A stretch of DNA of 64,000 nt from an uncultured Porphyromonadaceae bacterium (GCA_902489275.1 CABTZK010000003.1:102402-166401); one strand, 5' to 3'. Counted from the stretch's first letter, positions 7,891 to 17,310 are shown. Notes: a model not told the origin generated them from the letters alone. Numbers and translations: made by a program.

Positions 7891-8628
7891 ATGCTCAATC
7901 TATTTCACCGCAAGAAAGAAGAAACGAAGCTGTTTTATCACACCGATGTCCATTGCCACATCTTGCAGGGAGTCGACCATGGCTCGCAAAATATCGCCCA
8001 ATCGCTCGACATGCTCCGAGCCGAGATGAGCATGGGCATCACCCATGTGATCTTGACCTCGCACACGACCGAGGGCACGTTTGAGAACACCCCCGAAACG
8101 CTCAAGGCCGCCTACGACTTGCTCTGCCAGGCCGTGAGGGAGGCCGGGTTGGACATCGCGCTCGACTATTCGTCGGAATACCGCATCGACGACTACTACA
8201 TGGGGCTCTACGAGCAGGGGCGCATCGTCCCCATGCCAGGTAACTATATCCTTCTTGAGAACTCTTTCGTTCAAGAGCTCATTGGCATCGACGAGTTGCT
8301 CTTTGACCTCCAGTGCAAGGGCTATCACCCCATTCTTGCCCATCCCGAGCGCTATCGCTACTACCATCGCCGCCACGACCGCTACGAGCAGTTGCACAGC
8401 GCCGGAGTGGCTTTCCAGGTCAATATCCTCTCGCTGGCGGGCTATTTTGGCGCTGCGACACGCGAGGCCGCCCTGTGGCTTGTCAACAATAACCTGTGCG
8501 ACATGCTGGGCAGCGACATGCACAGCATGGAGCATGCCAGGATCATCAAAGATTACCTCGGCAAGAAAGAGTGGAGAAAGTTAGCCGAGAAGCTGCAAGG
8601 CCGCGTCATCAACGATGCAGTGAGGTAA
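7891..8628 (+). CDS. CpsB/YwqE-like PHP-domain tyrosine phosphatase
   Basis: A 245-residue metal-dependent phosphatase of the PHP fold that normally removes phosphate from tyrosine kinases controlling polysaccharide export. Metal-site motifs are DVHCHIL, LTSHT, LAHPERY, NILSLAGYFG and GSDMHSMEH. Two positions differ from the usual pattern: GVDHG replaces GIDDG, and TSH replaces TPH. No tyrosine kinase or export gene is adjacent, so any partner must lie elsewhere. Confidence 0.85.
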   Translation: MLNLFHRKKEETKLFYHTDVHCHILQGVDHGSQNIAQSLDMLRAEMSMGITHVILTSHTTEGTFENTPETLKAAYDLLCQAVREAGLDIALDYSSEYRIDDYYMGLYEQGRIVPMPGNYILLENSFVQELIGIDELLFDLQCKGYHPILAHPERYRYYHRRHDRYEQLHSAGVAFQVNILSLAGYFGAATREAALWLVNNNLCDMLGSDMHSMEHARIIKDYLGKKEWRKLAEKLQGRVINDAVR

Positions 8629-8683
8629 AAGCAACTTGTGACGGCGCGAATAACTGCCTGATACTGAAAAAGGGAAAGCAAAG

Positions 8684-8715
8684 TTTGGCAAAAACAAGTT
8701 TTGTTACTACATTTG
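8684..8715 (+). promoter_or_regulatory. Promoter of the NfnAB-like operon
   Basis: TTTG at 8684-8687, a 20-base spacer and TACATTTG at 8708-8715 form a full consensus promoter, 41 bases upstream of the first start codon. Confidence 0.75.
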
Positions 8716-8756
8716 CACATACTTTTTAAAAACTAATTCAATTCTTGAAAATAAGC

Positions 8757-9533
8757 ATGAACAAAATTGTAAGTAAAGAACAATTTTCAGAGAAAGTCAC
8801 GAAGCTCGTCGTTGAGGCTCCCTTGATTGCCAAGGTGCGCAAGGCAGGGCATTTCGTGATTGTGCGCTGCGGCGAAAAAGGTGAGCGCATCCCGTTAACA
8901 ATTGCCGACAGCGACCCCAAGGCTGGCACGATTACCCTGGTGATTCAAGCTGTAGGGAATAGCACGCAGAAAATCCTTGCGTTGAATCCTGGCGACTGCC
9001 TGACCGATGTCGTAGGGCCATTGGGCCAAGCCACCCACATCGAGAAATATGGCACGGTGTTGTGCTGTGGCGGCGGCGTGGGCGTGGCTCCACTGTTGCC
9101 CATCATTCGTGCCATGAAGGCGGCGGGCAATCGCGTGGTGAGCGTGCTTGCAGGGCGTTCCAAAGACCTCATTATTCTTGAGGACGAGGTGCGCGCGTCG
9201 AGCGATGACGTGATCATCATGACCGACGACGGCAGCTACGGCCAAAAGGGCTTGGTCACTGCTGGGGTCGAAGAGGTTATCAAGCGCGAGAAAGTTGACT
9301 TTTGCGTGACGATTGGGCCGGCTATCATGATGAAATTTGTGTCGTTACTCACCAAAAAATATGACATTCCCACTGTGGCCTCGCTCAATGCCATCATGGT
9401 CGACGGCACGGGCATGTGTGGCGCTTGCCGGGTGACGGTGGGCGGAAAGACCCGTTTCGTGTGTGTCGAGGGACCGGAGTTTGACGCTCATCAGGTCGAT
9501 TTTGATGAACTCTTGATGCGTCTTCGCAATTGA
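8757..9533 (+). CDS. NfnA/SudB-like FAD- and [2Fe-2S]-binding subunit
   Basis: A 258-residue ferredoxin-reductase-type flavoprotein (annotated elsewhere as sulfide/dihydroorotate dehydrogenase-like subunit). The N-terminal FAD barrel has PLTIAD, the NAD(P) domain has CCGGGVGVAPLLPI, and the C-terminus carries a [2Fe-2S] site D216-x4-C221-x2-C224-x11-C236. An Asp plus three Cys is the ligand set described for NfnA of bifurcating transhydrogenase. With the next gene it would form an NADH-dependent ferredoxin:NADP+ oxidoreductase that moves electrons between NADPH, NADH and ferredoxin. Confidence 0.85.
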   Translation: MNKIVSKEQFSEKVTKLVVEAPLIAKVRKAGHFVIVRCGEKGERIPLTIADSDPKAGTITLVIQAVGNSTQKILALNPGDCLTDVVGPLGQATHIEKYGTVLCCGGGVGVAPLLPIIRAMKAAGNRVVSVLAGRSKDLIILEDEVRASSDDVIIMTDDGSYGQKGLVTAGVEEVIKREKVDFCVTIGPAIMMKFVSLLTKKYDIPTVASLNAIMVDGTGMCGACRVTVGGKTRFVCVEGPEFDAHQVDFDELLMRLRN

Positions 9534-9574
9534 TTTTTATTTATTCTTTTGTCATTCATAATTTTTGAACAATC

Positions 9575-11032
9575 ATGGAAAGTAATATAGACGAATCGCG
9601 CAATGAGCAGTGGCGTGTAGACTTGAGAAACAGCAAGTCACCCAAGGAGCGCACGGCCATTGAGCGCGTGGTGATGCCTCAACTCGACCCCAAATACCGC
9701 ATTACCTGTAACGAGGAAGTGAACCAGGGCATCAGCGAGGAGCAGGCTGTGCTTGAGGCCAGCCGTTGCCTTGACTGCAACAACCCGCAATGTGTGACGG
9801 GATGCCCGGTGAGCATCAATATCCCAAAATTCATCAAGAACATCGAGCGCAGGAACTTTGCAGCAGCAGCCGCCACGCTCAAGGAAACCAGCTCGCTCCC
9901 TGCCGTCTGTGGCCGCGTGTGCCCTCAAGAGAAGCAGTGCGAGAGCAAGTGCATTCACAACAAAATGAAGCACCCGGCTGTGGCTATCGGCTACCTGGAG
10001 CGTTTTGCCGCCGACTGGCAGCGCAACAGCGGCATCGAGGAGAAACCTGTGATGAAGCCACGAAATGGCATCAAGGTGGCCGTGATTGGCTCTGGCCCGT
10101 CAGGACTGTCCTTTGCAGGCGACATGATCAAGAAAGGCTATGAGGTGACCGTCTTCGAGGCGTTGCATGAGATTGGCGGCGTGTTGAAGTATGGCATCCC
10201 CGAGTTCCGCTTGCCCAACAGCATTGTTGATTTTGAGATTGACGGCTTGCGCAAGATGGGTGTCAAGTTTGAGAAGGACGTGGTGATTGGCAAGACTTTA
10301 ACCTATGACGATCTGCACGAAATGGGCTTCAAGGGCGTGTTTGTTGGCTCTGGGGCCGGGTTCCCGCGATTCATGAACATCCCAGGCGAAAACCTCAAGG
10401 GCGTGATGTCGAGCAACGAGTACCTCACGCGCATCAACTTGATGCAGGCTGGGCATGGTGGCGACACCACGGTGCTTGAGGGCGACACCATCGCCGTAAT
10501 CGGTGGCGGCAATACGGCAATGGACTCGACGCGCACCGCGCTGCGCATGGGGGCCAAGCGTGTGATCTTGGTTTATCGCCGTAGCCAGGAAGAAATGCCC
10601 GCTCGCCTTGAAGAGGTCGGCCATGCCCAGGAGGAAGGTGTGGAGTTCATGACTTTGCACAATCCTGTTGAGTATATTGGTAACGACAAGGGATTTGTGA
10701 AAGCCATGAAAGTGCAGCGCATGGAATTGGGCGAACCCGATGCGTCGGGTCGCCGCAAGCCAGTGCCCATTGAGGGCGCGATTGAGGAAATCCCGGTTGA
10801 TATTGTGATTGTTGCCGTAGGCGTCTCACCCAACCAGCTTGTCCCGAAATCCATCAAGGGCTTGAACGTGAGCAACCGCAACACCATCATTGTGAACGAG
10901 GAAACCATGCAGAGCAATGTGGATGACCTCTTTGCAGGAGGTGACATCGTGCGAGGTGGCGCGACCGTGATTCTCGCGATGGGCGATGGCCGCCGCGCTG
11001 CTCAAAACATGGACAAGGCATTGAGCAAATAG
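9575..11032 (+). CDS. NfnB/GltD-like NADPH-binding flavoprotein subunit
   Basis: A 485-residue protein of the glutamate-synthase small-subunit family, often annotated as NADPH-dependent glutamate synthase. An N-terminal two-[4Fe-4S] domain has Cys at 65, 68, 73, 77 and 112, 116, 122, 126. It is followed by an FAD motif (VIGSGPSGLSFAG) and an NADPH motif (VIGGGNTAMDSTRTA). No large glutamate synthase subunit is nearby. The partner 41 bases upstream is NfnA-like, so an electron-bifurcating Nfn role is more likely than glutamate synthesis. The operon ends at a strong terminator. Confidence 0.88.
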   Translation: MESNIDESRNEQWRVDLRNSKSPKERTAIERVVMPQLDPKYRITCNEEVNQGISEEQAVLEASRCLDCNNPQCVTGCPVSINIPKFIKNIERRNFAAAAATLKETSSLPAVCGRVCPQEKQCESKCIHNKMKHPAVAIGYLERFAADWQRNSGIEEKPVMKPRNGIKVAVIGSGPSGLSFAGDMIKKGYEVTVFEALHEIGGVLKYGIPEFRLPNSIVDFEIDGLRKMGVKFEKDVVIGKTLTYDDLHEMGFKGVFVGSGAGFPRFMNIPGENLKGVMSSNEYLTRINLMQAGHGGDTTVLEGDTIAVIGGGNTAMDSTRTALRMGAKRVILVYRRSQEEMPARLEEVGHAQEEGVEFMTLHNPVEYIGNDKGFVKAMKVQRMELGEPDASGRRKPVPIEGAIEEIPVDIVIVAVGVSPNQLVPKSIKGLNVSNRNTIIVNEETMQSNVDDLFAGGDIVRGGATVILAMGDGRRAAQNMDKALSK

Positions 11033-11077
11033 CGAGGTCGCTTGTAGCCTCAAAGCCACTGGCCATCGGCCATACAT

Positions 11078-11120
11078 GCAAGTGCCCGCTTGGAGACAAT
11101 AACCCCAGGCGGGCACTTGC
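11078..11120. terminator. Hairpin terminator between convergent genes
   Basis: A perfect 12-base-pair inverted repeat, GCAAGTGCCCGC (11078-11089) with GCGGGCACTTGC (11109-11120), and a 19-base loop. It lies between the end of the NfnB-like gene and the end of the convergent glycosidase. No long T-run follows on either side. Confidence 0.6.
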
Positions 11121-11134
11121 TGGTTCTGTAGGTC

Positions 11135-13696
11135 TCACTTCTTCATCAAGCACACATGGTCGATCACGACCCGGGCTTCTTGTCCTGGCAGTTGCGGGCG
11201 ATGAAACTCCACCGTGTTGTCGCCGCGAAGCAGCTCGATTGCCACCATGTTGCTCCAGCCTTTGTTTTTCCACTCGTTCTCGCCACGGGCGGGAAAGACG
11301 AGAGTGCCTTGCCAGTGTCCGTTGGCCATGACAGAAAAGAGGGGGCACGGCTGGTGACTGTTGCCATTGGCATAGCGCACATAGATGAGGTGTGTACCCG
11401 CCTCTGCCGAGTTGTAGTGAAACATTAGCCCCATTGGGTTATCCTCTCTGTAAATGAAATCATTAGGCGTGATTGTGCTGGCATCCACGATGTGATAATA
11501 AGGTTGAGAGAGGTAGCTGAAGGCATATTGGTCAATGCCCACAATCGCATTGACCGAAAATGGCCTGCCATTGCCGTTTAGGCGGAACAGGGTGTCGTTG
11601 ATTTCATAGCGGTATTGCCCATTGACAACAAGGCGGTAGTTGGTCGCTCCATGGAAATTGAGAATCTGCGCGCTGTCTTTTCTCCAGTGGACCACAGGTG
11701 TTTCAGGCAGGGCGATGTCCTCGTTGCCCAACGTCACTTGTTGGTGAGCCGTGGGCTGGTCGCGCATCTTGATGGAGATCTGATGCCGCCCTTTGAGGTC
11801 GGCGGCAACAAAGTTGTCGTTGCCCTCCTTGCCGTCGATGCTGAACGACTCGATGTCGTTTCCAGTCCCCGTAATCGTGAGGTCGAGCACGGCCTGGCGG
11901 TACTTGAAGTTGAGGATGTGTTTCTCGCCCTTAAGAAAGACGGGAATCACGGGGTTAAACTCAATGCCGTTAGGCAGGAAAGTCATGCCCGCGTACAGGC
12001 GGAAAACCATGGCTGCGCTGGCCGCCGCGCTGCCCAACTTGTCTCTGCCTGGGGCAATCGGCTCGCCTGTGTAGGCGTTCCAAGCGTCCTGGTTGGCGCA
12101 AAACAGGGCCTGGGAGCGGTACATTGCCCCAAGCCCGCGGCGAAGCATGTTCAGGTTGCCCGTTTTGGCAGCAGCTAAGTTCCACAGCGCTTGAATCACG
12201 GGCGAGGTAATCTCGCTTGTGTTGAGCGGGTCCCGCTCCTTGCTGCGCGGATAACTGAGGGGGATGCCATAGGGCATCAGCGGCGTGCTCATGAGCAAGT
12301 GCTCGGCGCGGTCATCGTCGGCCACGTTCCACAGCACGCCGAGGGCTTGCCCCAGGTTGTCGATGCAAGGCGACTGTACCGGGTAGGCGGCGATGTAGGT
12401 GTATGGGCTGTAGCAGTTGCGACGCTCGTTCCACAAGGTCCCGTTGATGGCGTCTTTGAGCGCAATGGCTTTCTTGCCGTAGTCGCACGCCTCCCCCAAC
12501 TCGTCACTCATGTCGTTAAGTATCTCAAAAGCCCTTTCGTAGAGCAGGTTATTGGTCAGGCAATGCGTTTCGTAGATGTCCTTTCCCTCCATCCACGAGG
12601 GGAATGCCGACAGGGAAGATGGAGGGGAAAACCCGCCATGCAACAAGCCCGTGCTGGGATCGAAGTTGGTGTCATAGTCCTCGTCGATCGTTTTCTTGAG
12701 CACTCGGTAGGCCCATGCCAGCCATTGCCGGCTGCCGGTCACGTTGTACACCTCCCATGCGGCCGCTGCCCATGCGGCATCATTGGTTGTGATAGGCCAC
12801 TTTGAGCCTCGGTCGATGACTCCATCCGTCACCTGGGCCTTGAGGGCCTCCATAGCGGCCGCAGGATCGATGTAGGAGAGTGAGAGCAGGATAGGGTAGG
12901 CGAGGCTGTAGTCGCGTGTCGATGTTCCAAATGCGGCGTGACCGTCGCCTTTGGAGCCCAGGTTGGTTGAAATGTCGTCGATAGCCATGTTGTAGCAAGC
13001 GTCGACGATGTTCTGCCCCGTTTGCAGGGTCGGGTAGTTGGCATTGGGATGGCTGATTTTCCATTCCGTTTGACGATGCGGGGGCTTTTCCCCAGGATGC
13101 AGCCGCAGGGTGAGCTCGTAGATGCCCGGCTCGCTGGTTTTGTGCAGCCGCAGGTCGTCATGAAGCGCCAAGGAGGTGAAATCCCACGTGAGTGGCCTCA
13201 CGTTGCCAGCAACCCACACCCCCCGAAACTCGTCCCGATAGAGGGTGTCGCCAGTTGCGGTCACGTAGTGTCCGGTTTCGCTCATGCTTTTCTCCATGGC
13301 GCTCAGGTCCACGCGCAAGTGCAAGGTCGAGGTGCTGGAAGCCTCGTGGATGCCGTGAGGCAAGGTGTCGGGCACGCAGCCGGTCACCTGGCAGTCCTGC
13401 CCCAAGAGGGCATAGTGGTATTGGCATGACGCTAACTCGTTGTCTCTCCCGTTGAAAGCCAGGCGGAATTTGACTATGCCGCCTGCCGGCGCGCTGCCTG
13501 TGGGGGCATAGTTGGTGACAATGTGGGTGGGGGAGAGCGCCTTGGCGTGCCATTGCCCCTCGGCCACGCTGTCGCAAGTAACCACGTAACGGTTGTTTTG
13601 GGCAATCACGTCGTTGCTCATCTCCCCGCCGTCGCACGAGGCAAGGCATGAAAGCGTCAGGAGCAGGATGAGAATGTCGGGCCAGTGGTGTTTCAT
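11135..13696 (-). CDS. Lipoprotein glycoside hydrolase with (alpha/alpha)6-barrel
   Basis: An 853-residue exported lipoprotein with lipobox LASC (Cys21). After a beta-rich N-terminal domain, residues about 220-600 form a six-hairpin glycosidase-like barrel with WPITTNDAAWAAAAWEVY, GLLHGGFSPPS, YETHCLTNNLLYERAF, LWNERRNCYSPY and SYPRSKERDP, resembling MGH1/GH63-type glucosidases. A C-terminal beta domain (about 620-850) could bind carbohydrate. Likely a surface or periplasmic glycosidase acting on alpha-linked sugars, but the substrate cannot be read from sequence. No SusC/SusD pair is nearby, so it is not in a standard utilisation locus. The minus -7 box TAATTTTG at 13835-13842 would give a leader of about 130 bases. 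Confidence 0.7.
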   Translation of the reverse strand: MKHHWPDILILLLTLSCLASCDGGEMSNDVIAQNNRYVVTCDSVAEGQWHAKALSPTHIVTNYAPTGSAPAGGIVKFRLAFNGRDNELASCQYHYALLGQDCQVTGCVPDTLPHGIHEASSTSTLHLRVDLSAMEKSMSETGHYVTATGDTLYRDEFRGVWVAGNVRPLTWDFTSLALHDDLRLHKTSEPGIYELTLRLHPGEKPPHRQTEWKISHPNANYPTLQTGQNIVDACYNMAIDDISTNLGSKGDGHAAFGTSTRDYSLAYPILLSLSYIDPAAAMEALKAQVTDGVIDRGSKWPITTNDAAWAAAAWEVYNVTGSRQWLAWAYRVLKKTIDEDYDTNFDPSTGLLHGGFSPPSSLSAFPSWMEGKDIYETHCLTNNLLYERAFEILNDMSDELGEACDYGKKAIALKDAINGTLWNERRNCYSPYTYIAAYPVQSPCIDNLGQALGVLWNVADDDRAEHLLMSTPLMPYGIPLSYPRSKERDPLNTSEITSPVIQALWNLAAAKTGNLNMLRRGLGAMYRSQALFCANQDAWNAYTGEPIAPGRDKLGSAAASAAMVFRLYAGMTFLPNGIEFNPVIPVFLKGEKHILNFKYRQAVLDLTITGTGNDIESFSIDGKEGNDNFVAADLKGRHQISIKMRDQPTAHQQVTLGNEDIALPETPVVHWRKDSAQILNFHGATNYRLVVNGQYRYEINDTLFRLNGNGRPFSVNAIVGIDQYAFSYLSQPYYHIVDASTITPNDFIYREDNPMGLMFHYNSAEAGTHLIYVRYANGNSHQPCPLFSVMANGHWQGTLVFPARGENEWKNKGWSNMVAIELLRGDNTVEFHRPQLPGQEARVVIDHVCLMKK

Positions 13697-13997
13697 CTTT
13701 TTTTAGCAGTCAAGGCCATAAGCCATGAGTAAAATGCAAAATAACAAAAAAAATACCATTTTTGGAAGTTTTTTTTGCAATAGTATGGTCATGTTGTCAA
13801 GAAAACGGCAAATTGTAGCGTTCAGCAGCAAATGCAAAATTAGGGAAAGTTTTCGAAGAACTCACAAAAAAACAGAAAAAGCAAACTTGGCACGACGGCG
13901 AGGTGGAGGGGTAGACGTTTGGGTAGGGGGCTTGTGGTGCCGCAAAGCAATAAATTTGAGCCTTTCCACGTTTTATAGGAAGTAAACGACTGAACAG
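13697..13997. other. Divergent intergenic region with two promoter boxes
   Basis: No credible gene is seen. It holds a minus-strand box TAATTTTG (13835-13842) with CAAA 22 bases further right for the glycosidase, and a plus-strand box TAAATTTG (13951-13958) for the beta-helix lipoprotein. A plus-strand frame at 13725-13985 lacks any recognisable protein character. Confidence 0.5.
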
Positions 13998-15434
13998 ATG
14001 AAAAAAATTCTCTATATCCTGCTTTCCATCGCTACAATGGCAACAGCGCTAAGCAGTTGTATCAACGATGACTTTACCACGAGCTCCAGTGACTTGCTGT
14101 CGTTCTCGACCGACACGGTGGCCTTTGACACTGTGATTACGCAAAAGGGCACCGCGACCAAGCAATTTATCATCTACAACAAGGCAAAGAAGCAAATCAA
14201 CATCTCGTCGATTAAAGTGGCTGGCGAGAGCAGCGATGCCAAGTTTTTCCTGAATGTGGACGGCACCAAGGGCAAGGAGTTTCACGACATTGAGATTAGG
14301 GGGGAAGACTCCATCTATGTGTTTGTAGAGGCCTATATCGACCATCTGTCGAAAGACGAGCCTACCGAGGCGAAAGACCGCATCGAGTTGGTCACCAACG
14401 GGGTGACACAGCACGTCGTGCTCACGGCTTGGGGGCAAGACGTGATTGTCATGAGAGGCGACACCATCAAGCAAGACACACACCTCACCAGCGACCGCCC
14501 TTATCTCGTCTACGACTCCCTGACCGTGATGCCAGGCGTGACACTGACGATTGACCCGGGCGCGAGCCTGCTTTTTCACGACAACGCGTGGCTCAAGAGC
14601 TTAGGCACGGTCAAAGCCATCGGTACAGCCGAGAAGCCCATCACCTTGCGAGGTGACCGCTTAGACAAGGTGGTGGCGCAAATCCCCTTTGACATCATGA
14701 GTGGCCAGTGGGGGGGCGTGGCGCTCTGTGGCGCTGGCAACGACTGGCGCTATGTGGATATGCGCAGCAGCAGCTGGGGATTGCAAGTGTACGGCTCGGA
14801 CCCCAGCATTCAGTCGCTCTATCTGCTCAATTGCGTGATTCACAACTCGGCGGGCTACGGTTTTTTGAGCGCCAACGCATGGGTCGAGGCCGAGGGGACA
14901 GAGTTCAGCGATGCGGCCGACGATGTGTTTGCCGCCATCGGTGGGAAAATCAGGCTCACCAACTGCACCTTGGCCAACAACTACCTGTTTAGCCCCAACA
15001 ATAGCGGGAAAATATCAAATATTTGCCTCATCGAGCGCGACGAGGCGGGAACTTACAGCACCTTGGACTGCGTGATTGCCAATTGCGTCTCGTATGGCCT
15101 GTACTACGACATCAACGACATCGCAAGCGACTTGTCTAACACCAATGTGTGGATTCACAACACGCTCTTCAAGAGCGACGGGAAGGACGATAGTCACTTT
15201 TTCAACAATGTGTGGAAAGGCGACCCGAAATTCTACGTTAACCGGGAAAAATACATCTTTGACTATCGCTTGAGAAACGGAAGCGATGCCATTGCCCGTG
15301 GCGACAAGAGCATGGTGCCTGAGCGCGCGCGCTACGACCGCTATGGGCAAGACCGGTTCGCCCGCGAGGGCGTTGACCTGGGCGCTTACGTCTGGATGCC
15401 GTCTGACGACCCCTTGGAATTGAATCGAAAATGA
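13998..15434 (+). CDS. Right-handed beta-helix lipoprotein
   Basis: A 478-residue exported lipoprotein (lipobox LSSC, Cys21). Residues about 30-150 form an Ig-like domain of the type found in Bacteroidota surface proteins (TVAFDTVITQKGTATKQFIIYN). From about 165 a parallel beta-helix begins (LTVMPGVTLTIDPGASLLFHDN, then VKAIGTAEKPITLRGDR) with repeats such as LYLLNCVIHNSAGYGF and IRLTNCTLANNY. Such proteins often bind or cleave polysaccharides, but no catalytic triad is identified here. Its stop codon overlaps the folB start (ATGA), implying translational coupling. Confidence 0.75.
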   Translation: MKKILYILLSIATMATALSSCINDDFTTSSSDLLSFSTDTVAFDTVITQKGTATKQFIIYNKAKKQINISSIKVAGESSDAKFFLNVDGTKGKEFHDIEIRGEDSIYVFVEAYIDHLSKDEPTEAKDRIELVTNGVTQHVVLTAWGQDVIVMRGDTIKQDTHLTSDRPYLVYDSLTVMPGVTLTIDPGASLLFHDNAWLKSLGTVKAIGTAEKPITLRGDRLDKVVAQIPFDIMSGQWGGVALCGAGNDWRYVDMRSSSWGLQVYGSDPSIQSLYLLNCVIHNSAGYGFLSANAWVEAEGTEFSDAADDVFAAIGGKIRLTNCTLANNYLFSPNNSGKISNICLIERDEAGTYSTLDCVIANCVSYGLYYDINDIASDLSNTNVWIHNTLFKSDGKDDSHFFNNVWKGDPKFYVNREKYIFDYRLRNGSDAIARGDKSMVPERARYDRYGQDRFAREGVDLGAYVWMPSDDPLELNRK

Positions 15435-15784
15435 ACTCAATCACATTAAATAAGTGTAAATTCTTTGCTTACCACGGTGTGGATGAGCAAGAAAGGAAAG
15501 TGGGAAACCACTTCGAGGTCACGCTGAAAGTGTTTTGCGACATGAACCGGGCCATGACCGATGAGGCACTCGACGGCACGATCAACTATGCCGTCCTCTA
15601 TGAGATTCTTGCCCGGGAGATGGCCAAGCCCAGCCTGCTGCTGGAGCATGTGGCTCACCGGGTGATCCTGGCAGTCAAGAAAGAATTTGTTGGCCAAGTG
15701 CTGGGTGGCGAAATCACGATTTCAAAACTCACCCCCCCCTTCACGTGCGACCTCGAAAGCGTGGATGTAACCATCGGGTTCTAA
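15431..15784 (+). CDS. folB: Dihydroneopterin aldolase
   Basis: A 117-residue enzyme that converts 7,8-dihydroneopterin to 6-hydroxymethyl-dihydropterin and glycolaldehyde in folate synthesis. Visible family features are FFAYHGVDEQERKVGNHFEV with the catalytic Glu region, INYAVLYEI, LLEHVAHRV and the Lys near ISKLTPP. It starts inside the stop codon of the beta-helix lipoprotein gene and ends before a bidirectional hairpin. Confidence 0.93.
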   Translation: MNSITLNKCKFFAYHGVDEQERKVGNHFEVTLKVFCDMNRAMTDEALDGTINYAVLYEILAREMAKPSLLLEHVAHRVILAVKKEFVGQVLGGEITISKLTPPFTCDLESVDVTIGF

Positions 15785-15884
15785 ATGACGAGGATCCCCT
15801 CGGCGGCAGCCCGTTGCCCCCTCGTCAAAAGAAGCTCCTGGCGGGGGAGCGTGGAAACGCCTCATCCCCGGCCTTGCGCAAGAT

Positions 15885-15920
15885 AAAGAGAGGATATGCT
15901 TTGTGGCATACCCTCTCTTT
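15885..15920. terminator. Bidirectional hairpin between folB and lpd
   Basis: The arms AAAGAGAGGATATGC (15885-15899) and GCATACCCTCTCTTT (15906-15920) pair over 15 positions with one A-C mismatch around loop TTTGTG. Runs of A and T at the two ends give a U-tract in both directions, as expected for convergent genes. Confidence 0.8.
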
Positions 15921-15966
15921 CATGCGTGAAGATTAGAATTCCTTGTCTTTGAGATGCCCTGGTGGC

Positions 15967-17310
15967 TTAGAACTGGCGGGCGACGTTCAGCACCACCTCG
16001 GTGAGCGTGGGGTGCCCGTGAATGGCGCTGGCCAGCTGGTCGACCGTGCAGTTGGCGTTCATGGCCATCACCACCTCCTGAATGAGGTCGGCGGCATGAG
16101 CGCCACAGATGTGGCAACCCAGAATCATGCGCGTCTTGGCATCCACAATCATCTTGATGAGCCCGTCGGGCTCTGCCATGGCGAGCGCCTTGCCATTGGC
16201 TCTGAAAAATCCTTTCTTGACGACGATGTCGATTTCTCTTTCCTTGCATTGCTCCTCGGTGAGGCCCACCATCGAGAGTTCGGGGACGGTGAACACTGCG
16301 CTCGGCACAATGTCGAGTTTGAGTTGGTCGTTAGCGCCCAAGATGGAGTTGAGCGCGCGCATGCCTTGTGCCGTAGCGGCATGAGCCAGCATGCTGCGCC
16401 CATTCACGTCGCCAATGGCATAGATGCCGCTCACGCTGGTTTCCATGTCGTCGTTCACTTTGATGCCTTGTCGCTCCACGACCACGCCGATCGCGTCAAG
16501 TCCCTCGGGCAGGACGGGTTTGCGTCCCACAGCCATGAGCGCTTGCTCGCACTCGATGCTGGTGTCTTTTCCCTTGGCCGTCCAGGTCACTGTGTAGCCG
16601 TTCTCGCTCTTGGCGATGGACTTCACCCCCGAGTTGGTGTGGATGTTGATGCCTCGCTTCGAGAGCGTGGTTCTGAGGCGCTTGGCGATGTCTTTATCAA
16701 ACGGAGGCAGGATTTCTTTCATGAACTCCACGACTGTGACTTCAACGCCAAAGCTGTTGAAGATAGCGGCAAACTCCATGCCGATGACCCCGCCGCCAAT
16801 GATGCACAAGCTCTTGGGCAGCGTGTCCATGGCCAGGATGTCGTCGCTTGTCATCGCCAGCTCCGCACCGGGGATGGGAATCCCCTTGGGGCACGACCCG
16901 GTGGCAATCACGATGTTCTTTGCGCTGTATTCTTGGTCGCCAACCGTCACGGTGTGCGCGTCCTTGAATTTTCCCTCGCCCTCAATCACCGTGATGAGCG
17001 GGTTGTTGAGCAGCATGGCCACGCCGTCGCGCAGTTGTTTCACGACTTCGCTTTTGCGCTCGAAGGCCACTTTGTAGTCAAACTTCAAGTCACTTGCCGT
17101 CACGCCAAAAGCGGTGGCGTCTTTCATTAGGTTGAGAACCTCGGCATTGCGGCAAAGCGCCTTGGTGGGAATGCAGCCGCGGTTCAGGCAGGTGCCGCCC
17201 AGGTCGGCTTGCTCAACAATGCCCACCGAGAGCTCGTTTTGGGCAGCCACCGCCGCCATTTCATAGCCGCCAGGGCCCGCACCGATGATGATAATATCAA
17301 AATTGTTCAT
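15967..17310 (-). CDS. lpdA: Dihydrolipoyl dehydrogenase (L-protein)
   Basis: A 447-residue FAD/NAD disulfide oxidoreductase that reoxidises the dihydrolipoyl arm of GcvH. Visible are the FAD motif IIIIGAGPGGYEMA, the redox-active pair in GGTCLNRGC, the NAD motif IIGGGVIGMEFA, GDVNGRSMLAHAA and the C-terminal His-Glu pair in HGHPTLTEVV. The ATG at 17310 gives the canonical MNNFDIIIIG start. It is the last gene of the glycine-cleavage block, 74 bases after gcvPB. Confidence 0.95.
   Translation of the reverse strand: MNNFDIIIIGAGPGGYEMAAVAAQNELSVGIVEQADLGGTCLNRGCIPTKALCRNAEVLNLMKDATAFGVTASDLKFDYKVAFERKSEVVKQLRDGVAMLLNNPLITVIEGEGKFKDAHTVTVGDQEYSAKNIVIATGSCPKGIPIPGAELAMTSDDILAMDTLPKSLCIIGGGVIGMEFAAIFNSFGVEVTVVEFMKEILPPFDKDIAKRLRTTLSKRGINIHTNSGVKSIAKSENGYTVTWTAKGKDTSIECEQALMAVGRKPVLPEGLDAIGVVVERQGIKVNDDMETSVSGIYAIGDVNGRSMLAHAATAQGMRALNSILGANDQLKLDIVPSAVFTVPELSMVGLTEEQCKEREIDIVVKKGFFRANGKALAMAEPDGLIKMIVDAKTRMILGCHICGAHAADLIQEVVMAMNANCTVDQLASAIHGHPTLTEVVLNVARQF

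Noticed and set aside
7772..8029. 85-codon frame before and over the CpsB-like gene
   Set aside because: It overlaps the promoter and the true reading frame, and its Lys/Arg-rich translation is not conserved-looking.
15943..17130. 395-codon open frame on the plus strand
   Set aside because: It is antisense to lpdA, whose family motifs are clear; the His/Gly-rich translation is a shadow.
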